DNA of 10,678 nucleotides from Deltaproteobacteria bacterium (GTDB lineage Bacteria > Desulfobacterota > Binatia > Binatales > Binataceae). The number at the start of each line of letters is the position of its first letter. The first letter of the stretch is position 1. Under the pieces are notes generated by a model. It did no database searches, had not been told where the DNA came from, and saw only the letters and a list, made by a program, of their open reading frames with translations. Both the position numbers and the translations under genes were made by a program. Below, piece after piece: positions 1 to 5,710 of the stretch. Location of the stretch: the NCBI GenBank assembly GCA_021786815.1, contig JAJYMR010000271.1, positions 1 through 10,678 of the forward strand, in the 5' to 3' direction.

Positions 1-262
1 ATTCGGAACATACCGGATTCATCTTGAAATGCGACCTGAAAATCGCGCCGCGTCCGCACGCCGGGCATCTTCGCGCAAGTCCGCGCCCAATCAGGGTCCA
101 TCCGGACTCGCGCGGCGCTGTTGCCGAACCGATGCTGCCGGCTCGTCTGGCGGCCTGCTCGCGCGCCATTCCGATCACCAGCAGAATTCCCATCGTCGCC
201 AGCAAACCGAGCACGCCGAAAGCGATGAGCACGGACAGTGCGATTTTCGCGTTAACGCTCAT
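1..262 (-). CDS. DUF983-type zinc-ribbon membrane protein, N-terminal part (runs off left edge)
   Basis: The reading frame starts at an ATG (bases 262-260) and stays open to the window edge, giving 87 visible residues. Residues about 7-32 form one hydrophobic helix (ALSVLIAFGVLGLLATMGIL...). A short polar linker follows, then RGLARRCPACGRGAIF, with the first zinc-ribbon pair at Cys66 and Cys69. A further Cys85 (PVCSE) fits the first cysteine of the second pair. The RG-CP-CG-G-(I/L)F pattern is typical of the DUF983 family, whose members are small inner-membrane proteins of unknown function with a cytoplasmic zinc ribbon followed by two membrane helices. The N-terminal helix seen here is additional to the usual architecture. 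The following helices would lie outside the window. The start has no clear Shine-Dalgarno, and an in-frame GTG two codons earlier is possible. The gene is divergent from the TatD-family gene. The family call is fairly firm; the function is unknown. Confidence 0.75.
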   Translation of the reverse strand, partial: MSVNAKIALSVLIAFGVLGLLATMGILLVIGMAREQAARRAGSIGSATAPRESGWTLIGRGLARRCPACGRGAIFRSHFKMNPVCSE

Positions 263-449
263 CGGCACTCGACGGGCACAAAACCGCGTCCCGATTTGAT
301 CGCCCACCCCTGGCGTGGACAAGTTGCGCGCGGGACGCATCCGCCAGACCGCATCCGCAGGCGCAGGATGTGCTATGCAAAGTATGAGACGCGCTTCTGG
401 CCGGCAGCACCTCGATTGGCCGGAAAGCCGCTATCCGTGCCGAAACACG

Positions 450-1217
450 ATGATCGATAGCCACGTCCATCTCGACGATGACCAGTATGACGACCGCGAT
501 GGGCTGATCAAGCGGGCATACGATGCCGGCGTGACCGCAGCCGTGGTGCCCGGCGTGTCGAAGGAGTCGAATCGGCGGGTGCTCGAACTTTCGGCGGAGT
601 ATCCCGATTTCGTGAGGCCCGCGCTCGGGATGCATCCCGAATACCCGCACGCGGGCGAGTCCGATATCGCCGATACGCTTGCGCTGCTCGACGCGAAGCG
701 TGGCTCGATCTGCGCAGTGGGCGAAGTCGGCCTGCCCTGGTACGGCGAAGTGTCGAACCGGCCCGGCGCGCAGGAAAACGCCGAAGCCATGCTTGCGCGC
801 TTTGCGCGCGCGGCTGCGGACCTCGACCTTGCACTTATTCTCCATTGCCCGCATCGAACGGCCGCTCGCGCGCTCGCGCTCATCCGCTCGGCTGGTGTGC
901 GGCGCGCCGTCTTCCATTGGCACAAGTCCGACGACGCGACGACGCGCGCGATAATCGAAGCGGGATACTTTGTGTCGCTCACGCCCGAGGTCGTCTATCG
1001 CGAGCGCGATCAGGCGATGGCGACGCTCGCGCCGCTTGAAAGCCTGATGGTCGAAACGGACGGTCCATGGCCGTACGGCGGGCCGTTTGCGGGACGGCGG
1101 ACGGAACCCTCGATGGTTGCGGAGGCGGTTGCGGCTATCGCGCGGATAAAGGGCGAAAGCGAACGCGCCGTCGCCGACGCGACCACGGAAAACGCTCGCA
1201 TCCTGTTCGGCATCTGA
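450..1217 (+). CDS. TatD-family metal-dependent hydrolase (putative DNase)
   Basis: This is a 255-residue TIM-barrel hydrolase of the TatD family, cytoplasmic enzymes that use two metal ions and act as deoxyribonucleases or related phosphodiesterases. The metal-ligand motifs are visible in order: DSHVHLD near the start (His5, His7), GEVGL (Glu92), ILHCPH (His132), FHWHKS (His156) and ETDGPW (Asp204). The length matches the family norm of about 255-265. The frame is open upstream to a GTG at 315, but the family begins right at M-I-D-x-H-x-H. The 45 upstream residues look unconserved and low in structure, so I chose the ATG at 450, although no clear Shine-Dalgarno precedes it. GEVGLPWY has proline where the best-known members have GE-GLD. 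I believe this is a natural subgroup. It is followed after 67 bases by the FmdB-type gene on the same strand. Its exact substrate cannot be read from sequence. Confidence 0.9.
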   Translation: MIDSHVHLDDDQYDDRDGLIKRAYDAGVTAAVVPGVSKESNRRVLELSAEYPDFVRPALGMHPEYPHAGESDIADTLALLDAKRGSICAVGEVGLPWYGEVSNRPGAQENAEAMLARFARAAADLDLALILHCPHRTAARALALIRSAGVRRAVFHWHKSDDATTRAIIEAGYFVSLTPEVVYRERDQAMATLAPLESLMVETDGPWPYGGPFAGRRTEPSMVAEAVAAIARIKGESERAVADATTENARILFGI

Positions 1218-1270
1218 GCGCGCGCGGGCGAGGCTTGCTCCAACCGGGGTCATCCGGCAACAATTCACCA

Positions 1271-1275
1271 GGGAG
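1271..1275 (+). promoter_or_regulatory. Ribosome-binding site of the FmdB-type gene
   Basis: GGGAG lies 9 bases before the ATG at 1285, which is near-ideal spacing and supports that start. Confidence 0.65.
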
Positions 1276-1284
1276 ACAGCGGAT

Positions 1285-1653
1285 ATGCCGATCTACGAAT
1301 ATGAGTGCGCGAAATGCCATCGCCGCACCAGCGTCCTCACCACGCGGGTGAGCGAAAAAGTCGATCCGGTGTGCCGCCATTGCGGGAGCCGCAAGCTAAG
1401 CCGCCTGATGTCGCGATTCGCGATGCCGAAGAGCGAGGAGGAGCGGATGGAATCGCTCGCCGATCCGTCCAACTTCGGCGACTTCGACGAGAACGACCCG
1501 AAAAGCGTCGCACGCGCGATGCGCCGGATGGGCAAGGAGATGGGCGACGAGTTCTCCGGAGAAGACTTCGACCAGGCGCTCGAAGAGATGGAAAGTGGCG
1601 GCGGCGACGACATCGACGGCGAGGGTTCGTCCGGCTCCGGCGACGACCTGTAG
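1285..1653 (+). CDS. FmdB-family zinc-ribbon protein
   Basis: This 122-residue protein opens with MPIYEYECAKCHRR, the hallmark start of the FmdB family. It carries two CxxC pairs (Cys8/Cys11 and Cys30/Cys33) that should bind one zinc. The ribbon ends near residue 42. The rest is a highly charged, probably disordered tail that becomes very acidic and Gly/Ser-rich at the end (repeated D, E, G and S from about residue 88 onward). FmdB was named as a putative regulator of formamidase/amidase genes, but most members have no proven role. The long acidic tail is common in the family and its function is unknown. The gene sits 67 bases after the TatD-family gene and 39 bases before the carbonic anhydrase gene, all on the same strand, which suggests cotranscription. 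No amidase gene is adjacent, so the historical regulatory name should not be taken literally. Confidence 0.9.
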   Translation: MPIYEYECAKCHRRTSVLTTRVSEKVDPVCRHCGSRKLSRLMSRFAMPKSEEERMESLADPSNFGDFDENDPKSVARAMRRMGKEMGDEFSGEDFDQALEEMESGGGDDIDGEGSSGSGDDL

Positions 1654-1692
1654 ACTGTCGCGCGTCCTGCCCCGAAAGGAACTGCTTCCACT

Positions 1693-2355
1693 ATGCGACG
1701 AGCCGCGATAGTCGCGCTGCCAACGTGTCTTTGTCTGCTGATTTCTCTCATCGCCTTCGCCGCGCCGCCGCACGGAGCCGCGATTGACGGCGGTCAGGCG
1801 CTAAGGCTGCTGCTCGAAGGCAATCATCGTTTCGCCGACGGCAAGCCGCTCCATCCGAATCAGGACGAGACGCGCCGCACCGCCCTCGCCGCGGGACAGC
1901 ATCCGATAGCGGCAGTGCTTTCGTGTTCGGATTCACGCGTGCCGCCGACGGTAATCTTCGACCAGGGACTGGGCGACCTGTTCGTGGTGCGGGTTGCGGG
2001 CAATACCGCCGACGCGCTCGGTCTTGCGAGCCTCGATTACGCCGTCAAGCACCTTGGCGCGCGGCTTATCGTCGTGCTCGGACACGACCGATGCGGCGCG
2101 GTGGCCGCGGCGGTCAAGGAATACGGGAGCGGCGACCCGGGTCCGATGCTGGGACCGATACGGCCGGCGGTTACGCTTGCAAAGCGCGGTCACGGCGACA
2201 CGGTTTCCAACGCTATCGACGAAAATGTGAAGCTTACGGTCGAGAAGCTGAGAGAGTCGGCCGAGTTCGCCCCGATGGTAAAAGACGGCGAGTTGAAAAT
2301 CGTCGGCGCGCGGTACGATCTCGAAACCGGACGCGTGCGGGTGATTCCCGAATAG
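1693..2355 (+). CDS. Exported beta-class carbonic anhydrase
   Basis: This enzyme of 220 residues interconverts CO2 and bicarbonate. The beta-class signature is clear: CSDSRVP (Cys78, Asp80, Arg82) and GHDRCGA (His131, Cys134). These supply the zinc ligands Cys78, His131 and Cys134 and the Asp-Arg dyad. The flanking GDLFVVRVAGN and ASLDYAVKHLG segments are also typical. Residues 1-23 look like a Sec signal peptide: MRR, then a hydrophobic stretch rich in L, I and A, with a probable cleavage site after AFA. The mature protein is therefore predicted to be periplasmic. I see no lipobox. GAAAGGA about 12 bases before the ATG is a plausible if somewhat distant ribosome-binding site. It is probably the last gene of the TatD-FmdB-carbonic anhydrase run. 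Its stop lies only 5 bases from the stop of the convergent ispF, and I see no hairpin terminator between them. Confidence in the enzyme class is high; periplasmic location is predicted. Confidence 0.95.
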   Translation: MRRAAIVALPTCLCLLISLIAFAAPPHGAAIDGGQALRLLLEGNHRFADGKPLHPNQDETRRTALAAGQHPIAAVLSCSDSRVPPTVIFDQGLGDLFVVRVAGNTADALGLASLDYAVKHLGARLIVVLGHDRCGAVAAAVKEYGSGDPGPMLGPIRPAVTLAKRGHGDTVSNAIDENVKLTVEKLRESAEFAPMVKDGELKIVGARYDLETGRVRVIPE

Positions 2356-2360
2356 CGCCG

Positions 2361-2840
2361 CTATTCCGATTCGAGCAGCACGGCCGCAGCGGCGGCCATC
2401 CCGTCGCCGCGCCCAAGAGCGCCGATCCCTTCGGGACTCGACGCCTTCACGTTGATTCGCGACGCCTCCACGCCGAGCGCCTCGGCCATCCGCGCGCGCA
2501 TCGTGTCGAGATACGGCGCAAGCTTCGGCCGCTGGGCAAAAATCGTGACGTCGGCGTTCTCGAGCTTCCATCCGCGCTCCCGCGCAAGCCGCCATACTTC
2601 TTCGAGCAACCGGATACTGTCGGCGTTCTTGTAGCGAGGGTCGCTGTCGGGAAAATGGCGTCCAAGATCACCCTCGCCGAGCGCGCCGAGTATCGCGTTG
2701 GCAAGGGCATGCGCGGCAACGTCGGCGTCCGAATGGCCCTTGAGACCCATTTCGTGGGGAATTTCGATGCCGCCGAGCATCAGGCGCCGTCCCGATACGA
2801 GCGGATGGAAGTCAAATCCCTGTCCGATGCGAAAGCTCAT
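2361..2840 (-). CDS. ispF: 2-C-methyl-D-erythritol 2,4-cyclodiphosphate synthase
   Basis: IspF is the fifth enzyme of the MEP (non-mevalonate) isoprenoid pathway. It is a cytoplasmic homotrimer that converts CDP-ME 2-phosphate to MEcPP with release of CMP. The protein is 159 residues, the usual length. Visible motifs are GFDFHPL (metal ligands Asp10 and His12), GHSDADVAAHAL (third ligand His44), HFPDSDPRYK, and KASSPEGIGALGRGDGMAA, the equivalent of the usual KATT-EGLG-GRGEGIAA. The family typically begins with a short strand leading into G-D-H, so the ATG at 2840 is a natural start, although I see no strong Shine-Dalgarno. The common partner ispD is not in the window, so ispF stands alone between the convergent carbonic anhydrase gene and the divergent LapA-like gene. 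The assignment is secure. Confidence 0.97.
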   Translation of the reverse strand: MSFRIGQGFDFHPLVSGRRLMLGGIEIPHEMGLKGHSDADVAAHALANAILGALGEGDLGRHFPDSDPRYKNADSIRLLEEVWRLARERGWKLENADVTIFAQRPKLAPYLDTMRARMAEALGVEASRINVKASSPEGIGALGRGDGMAAAAAVLLESE

Positions 2841-2913
2841 CGCCGGTTACGCGCCAGGCCTTGTCGTCGCGATGCCTCGATATGAAATCGGCTGGTTCGC
2901 GCGGTCCGAGATA

Positions 2914-2928
2914 ATTCGCGCGGCGAAT
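2914..2928. repeat. Perfect 6-bp inverted repeat in the ispF / LapA-like divergent region
   Basis: ATTCGC-GCG-GCGAAT is a perfect palindrome with 6-base arms and a 3-base centre in an otherwise AT-leaning patch. It lies between two divergent genes and could be an operator for a dimeric regulator. It could equally be chance, and nothing identifies a binding protein. Confidence 0.4.
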
Positions 2929-2951
2929 ATGCGATACACACCGCTCATGCG

Positions 2952-2980
2952 TTGACAAGGATTACGCCAGCAAGCAAGCT
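2952..2980 (+). promoter_or_regulatory. Possible sigma-70-type promoter for the LapA-like gene
   Basis: A perfect TTGACA -35 box is at 2952-2957. At 16-18 bases downstream the possible -10 hexamers (such as AAGCTT, ending near 2981) are poor matches to TATAAT, so only half of the promoter is convincing. It lies about 55 bases before the start codon and just after the inverted repeat at 2914-2928. This is inference only. Confidence 0.25.
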
Positions 2981-2998
2981 TTTTCACAAGTTGGCGGC

Positions 2999-3004
2999 AA
3001 GGAG
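2999..3004 (+). promoter_or_regulatory. Strong ribosome-binding site of the LapA-like gene
   Basis: AAGGAG lies 8 bases before the ATG at 3013. It is the best Shine-Dalgarno in the window and argues that this small ORF is a real gene. Confidence 0.75.
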
Positions 3005-3012
3005 ATGACTGA

Positions 3013-3267
3013 ATGCCCTCTTTTGTGAAGAATCCCAAGTTCATCGGCGGCGCGATCATCGTCCTCTGGCTTGCCTACGTGATATACGCGAATTTCCAGC
3101 TTGCGCCGATCCAGATAAAGCTCCTACCGTTCGTCGCTTATCTTCAGTTCCGCGTCTCGGCGGTGATTATGGCTGCGGCGATCTTCGGCGCGCTCGTGAC
3201 GCTCGCGATTCAGCTCCTCTGGAAGCGGCGCTCCTCGAAGAACGCCTCCACGTCGGCAGCGGCGTAA
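3013..3267 (+). CDS. LapA-like small membrane protein (two transmembrane helices)
   Basis: This 84-residue protein has two predicted membrane helices, at about residues 9-26 (FIGGAIIVLWLAYVIYANF) and 47-69 (RVSAVIMAAAIFGALVTLAI). They are joined by a short extramembrane strand (APIQIKLLPF...LQF). The C-terminus is basic and then Ser/Ala-rich, probably cytosolic. The layout helix / N-x-x-x-V-x-I-x-x-L-P-F / helix with a GA-x-x-x-L pattern resembles the LapA domain (formerly DUF1049), named for a protein linked to LPS assembly in enterobacteria. In many bacteria the domain's function is unknown. A strong AAGGAG at ideal distance supports translation. Its last 58 bases overlap, on the opposite strand, the end of moeA. 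The family match is by pattern only, so the name is moderately certain, while the two-helix membrane protein is well supported. Confidence 0.75.
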   Translation: MPSFVKNPKFIGGAIIVLWLAYVIYANFQLAPIQIKLLPFVAYLQFRVSAVIMAAAIFGALVTLAIQLLWKRRSSKNASTSAAA

Positions 3268-4472
3268 GGATCGAGCAGCAGCGCGGTCGCGCTCGCGCCA
3301 GCCGGAAGCCGGTTTTCCTTCATCGGGCCGATCACAAGCGCATCGGCGCGTGAGAGAGAGGTCAAGATACCCGAGCCTTGGCTTCCGGTCGGCGTGGCGT
3401 AAACCGCCTCGCCTTTGCGTTCGAGAGCGACGCGGATGAACTCGGTCAGATTGTTGCCGACCTTCATATCCGTCGCGCAGACTACGTTGATTCGCGGCAG
3501 TCCCACCTCGCGCCGACCACCCATCCTGAGCAGCGCCGGACGGACGTAAAGGTAGAAGCAGACCATCGTGGAGACCGGATTTCCGGGAAGTCCGAAAACC
3601 GGACGCCCGTTGATAAGGCCGAACTTGAGCGGACGGCCCGGCTTCTGCGCGACGCCATGGAACATCGTACGCATCCCGAGTTCGTCGAACGCGCCTTTCA
3701 CATGGTCGAACTGGCCGACCGAGACTCCGCCGGTCGAAAGCACGGCGTCGAAGCGCGCGGCCTCCGAAAGCCGCTCGCGAATCTCCTCCGGACGGTCGCG
3801 GGCGATTCTGAGCAGCGTCGGCTCGGCCTCGGCTTCCATGATTCCGCCAGAAAGCGCGTAGGCGCTGGAGTTCACGACCTGCGCGCCCGTAGGCACCTCG
3901 TCGACATCGACCAGTTCGTCGCCAGTCGCGACGATTGCGACGCGCGGCCGGCGGTAAACGTTCACCATCGGGCGGCTCAGCGAGGCGAGAACTCCGAGGT
4001 CGGAGGCGCGCAGAATCTTCCCCGGCTCCATCACGAGCTGACCTGAACGCACGTCCTCGCCGCGCGGACGGATCGACTCTCCAGGCGCAACCGGGGCGAG
4101 AATTTCGACGATGTCGCCCTCGCCGCGGGTGCGCTCGACGGGAATTACCGCGTCGGCGCCGCTCGCGATCGGAGCACCGGTCATGGTCCTGACCGCCTGC
4201 CCCGCTTCGAGCCGCCGCGTCGGAATCGCACCCGCGCCGACGGTTTCGACCACGGCGAGGCGAACCGGATTCGACTCGCCGGCGCGCGCGACGTCGGAGC
4301 TTCTAAGCGCGTAACCGTCCATCGCCGAGTTGTCGAATCCCGGAATATCGCGCGGGGAGCGAATTTCCTCGGCCAGGGCCCGGCCAAGCGCTGACAGCAG
4401 ACCGATCCGCTCCACTCCGAGCGGCTCCACATTTTCAAGAACGATTTGAAGAGCTTCGTCTGCGCTGATCAT
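3210..4472 (-). CDS. moeA: Molybdopterin molybdenumtransferase MoeA
   Basis: MoeA is a cytoplasmic enzyme that inserts molybdate into adenylylated molybdopterin, the last step of molybdenum-cofactor synthesis. The protein is 420 residues from the ATG at 4472. Family motifs are SAMDGYA (49-55), TGAPIASGADAVIPVE (98-113), VATGDEL (181-187), STGGVSVGQFDHVKGAF (246-262), QKPGRPLKFG (276-285) and VFGLPGNPVS (292-301). Domain IV follows, with the LTEFIRV and GSQGSG segments. The frame is open to a TTG at 4532, but MoeA proteins begin close to the I-S-x-x-E-A-L motif and the extra 20 residues look non-native, so the ATG is preferred. A hairpin-forming inverted repeat directly precedes this ATG. The last 18 codons and the stop overlap the convergent LapA-like gene. 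No moaA, mobA, mogA or molybdoenzyme gene is present in the window. The transglycosylase gene upstream on the same strand is 81 bases away. Confidence 0.96.
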   Translation of the reverse strand: MISADEALQIVLENVEPLGVERIGLLSALGRALAEEIRSPRDIPGFDNSAMDGYALRSSDVARAGESNPVRLAVVETVGAGAIPTRRLEAGQAVRTMTGAPIASGADAVIPVERTRGEGDIVEILAPVAPGESIRPRGEDVRSGQLVMEPGKILRASDLGVLASLSRPMVNVYRRPRVAIVATGDELVDVDEVPTGAQVVNSSAYALSGGIMEAEAEPTLLRIARDRPEEIRERLSEAARFDAVLSTGGVSVGQFDHVKGAFDELGMRTMFHGVAQKPGRPLKFGLINGRPVFGLPGNPVSTMVCFYLYVRPALLRMGGRREVGLPRINVVCATDMKVGNNLTEFIRVALERKGEAVYATPTGSQGSGILTSLSRADALVIGPMKENRLPAGASATALLLDPYAAADVEAFFEERRFQRS

Positions 4473-4501
4473 CCGCAAGCCAAAGGATATATCGCTTGCG
4501 G
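4473..4501 (-). repeat. Inverted repeat abutting the moeA start codon
   Basis: A perfect 8-base inverted repeat (CCGCAAGC ... GCTTGCGG) with a 13-base AT-rich loop ends immediately before the moeA ATG as read on the minus strand. In RNA it would place the start codon at the foot of a stable hairpin and may limit ribosome access. It could also be a weak operator, or coding sequence if the upstream TTG is used. There is no U-run, so it is not a classic terminator. It is too short to be a molybdenum-cofactor riboswitch. Confidence 0.5.
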
Positions 4502-4553
4502 CCGGGCTAAAACCCCAGGCGTGAGTTCGCAAGGAGTTTGGCGTCCGGAGGAA

Positions 4554-5519
4554 TCAACCGCGAGCGGCGGTTCGCTGGGCGATTTGGCTGCCCCTGAGGG
4601 GAAGCCGAACCGCATAAACTCGCGCGTAGGGTGGCAGGCGATCGTGCAGAATCGCGGGATTGAGGCGCCGAAGCTTCCATACGGTCGTGTGGTACTTGCG
4701 GGCGATCGTAACGAGCGAAACACCGCCTCTGAAGCCCTTGGTCGCGTAAGGCGTTTTGCCTGAATAATTAACGGGTATCCCGTAAGCGGCGGCGTTATCC
4801 GCGATAAATGCGACCGCCATGAACCGCTGCAACAGTAGGCGCGTACGGACCGGCAGCGTATCGACGAATTTCCGGTAATTGCTGGCGCCTTCGAGGTACC
4901 AGAAGCGGTCGAGCGCGCCCGGTCCGAGGTTCCATCCAACCACCGCCACGCGCCAGTCCTTGCCGGCGTCGTCGTGCAGTTCGGCAAGGTACTCAGCCGC
5001 CGCCTTGGTGGACAGAATGGGGTCGCGGCGCTCGTCAACCCAACGGTTTATACGCAGGCCGAAGCGCCGGGCGGTCGCCTTGTCGAACTGCCAAGGTCCC
5101 AGGCCATGGCGGGTAAACAGGCTTTCCGCAAAAGCGAGGTAAACGAAGTCGGACGGAACGCCGTGACGCTCCATTATCCGCATCATCCGGGGCAAAAACG
5201 GCCGGCTTCGATAGAACGCGGCTTCCAGCGTGGCGGGCTGGTTCAAATAGGCGTTTACATAGCGCTCGACGGCGCGGTTGAGCAGGATCGGGAACGGAGG
5301 TACCGGCTTTGGCTGTGACTGAACGAAAGGAGAAACCGTCGCATGCGCCGAACCCGCAGCCTGATGAAGGCTCCACGGGCTGGCGGCCGCGGCTATCGGC
5401 AGCGCCGAATTGGCCTGGATGGTACCCTCTGCAGCAAAGGCAAAACTCACAACCGTGAAAACGAGGACGGTCAGGATGCCGGTAGCAAGCAGGGCCGCGG
5501 TTGTTCGGGTCTTGGTCAT
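4554..5519 (-). CDS. Exported lytic transglycosylase-like protein with LysM-like C-terminus (MltD type)
   Basis: This 321-residue protein has an N-terminal signal peptide (MTKTRTTAALL, then a hydrophobic run to AFAAEG) and a Ser/Ala/Pro linker. An SLT-like domain follows, from about residue 75 to 245. It contains PSDFVYLAFAESLF, where Glu132 is the probable catalytic acid, then GPWQFDKATARRFGL, DPILSTKAAAEYLAELH and VVGWNLGPG. The C-terminus (GGVSLVTIARKYHTTVWKLRRLNPAI) has a LysM-like pattern that would bind peptidoglycan. The expected role is cleavage of murein glycan strands in the periplasm. Two things are odd. The loop between the catalytic Glu and WQF is shorter than in MltD. The usual Y-N of the AYN-G-G motif is W-N. 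The frame extends to a TTG at 5576, but the ATG at 5519 gives a normal signal peptide; GAGGAG directly abuts this ATG, closer than ideal. The family is confident; the activity is less so. Confidence 0.88.
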   Translation of the reverse strand: MTKTRTTAALLATGILTVLVFTVVSFAFAAEGTIQANSALPIAAAASPWSLHQAAGSAHATVSPFVQSQPKPVPPFPILLNRAVERYVNAYLNQPATLEAAFYRSRPFLPRMMRIMERHGVPSDFVYLAFAESLFTRHGLGPWQFDKATARRFGLRINRWVDERRDPILSTKAAAEYLAELHDDAGKDWRVAVVGWNLGPGALDRFWYLEGASNYRKFVDTLPVRTRLLLQRFMAVAFIADNAAAYGIPVNYSGKTPYATKGFRGGVSLVTIARKYHTTVWKLRRLNPAILHDRLPPYARVYAVRLPLRGSQIAQRTAARG

Positions 5520-5710
5520 CTCCTCGGTTCGGGTGCCTTTCGCGGTCACCCTATAGGCGAACGCCGAGCCGATCAACCCCGAGCCAAGGGTGAAATACTT
5601 TAAAAAATCTTATATAAACACAATGACACATTTGGACACACCTTCGCCCCGAGCGAGCGCCATGGCAAAATTAGCGCGTATATAAAGGTTTTTTTGCACG
5701 TTCCAGCCAA
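5520..5710. other. AT-rich divergent intergenic region between transglycosylase and ntrB
   Basis: This 191-base gap contains the most AT-rich DNA of the window (about 5590-5640 and 5664-5695). It holds two copies of TATATAAA (5611-5618 and 5679-5686) and two GACACA hexamers exactly 10 bases apart (5625-5630 and 5635-5640). It must carry promoters for one or both divergent genes. No sigma-54 site with correct GG/GC spacing was found. Confidence 0.6.
5590..5618 (+). promoter_or_regulatory. Candidate sigma-70-type promoter for ntrB-ntrC-thiE
   Basis: GTGAAA (5590-5595, four of six matches to TTGACA) is followed after 17 bases by TATAAA (5613-5618). It would start transcription near 5625 and leave a leader of roughly 85 bases before ntrB. 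The GACACA direct repeats lie just at and after the predicted start site. Confidence 0.35.

Noticed and set aside
252..1268. A long minus-strand open frame opposite the TatD-family gene (338 codons)
   Set aside because: It is a shadow caused by GC-rich codon use: Arg-rich, no recognisable domain, and opposite a gene with all TatD motifs.
1923..2885. A 320-codon plus-strand frame across the end of the carbonic anhydrase gene and antisense to ispF
   Set aside because: The translation is extremely Arg-rich and without motifs, and both overlapped genes have clear family signatures.
3378..4046. A 222-codon plus-strand frame opposite moeA
   Set aside because: Charged low-complexity translation with no motif; MoeA motifs on the other strand cover the same bases.
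4473..4553. Molybdenum-cofactor riboswitch upstream of moeA
   Set aside because: The gap is only 81 bases and shows one simple hairpin, not the multi-stem conserved architecture of that riboswitch.
5689..5700. GG ... T-run ... TTGCA before ntrB as a sigma-54 -24/-12 element
   Set aside because: Only 7 bases separate the GG from the GC, where sigma-54 needs 10.
5584..5700. T-rich tracts near the ntrB leader as a rho-independent terminator
   Set aside because: No GC-rich stem precedes the T-runs on either strand.
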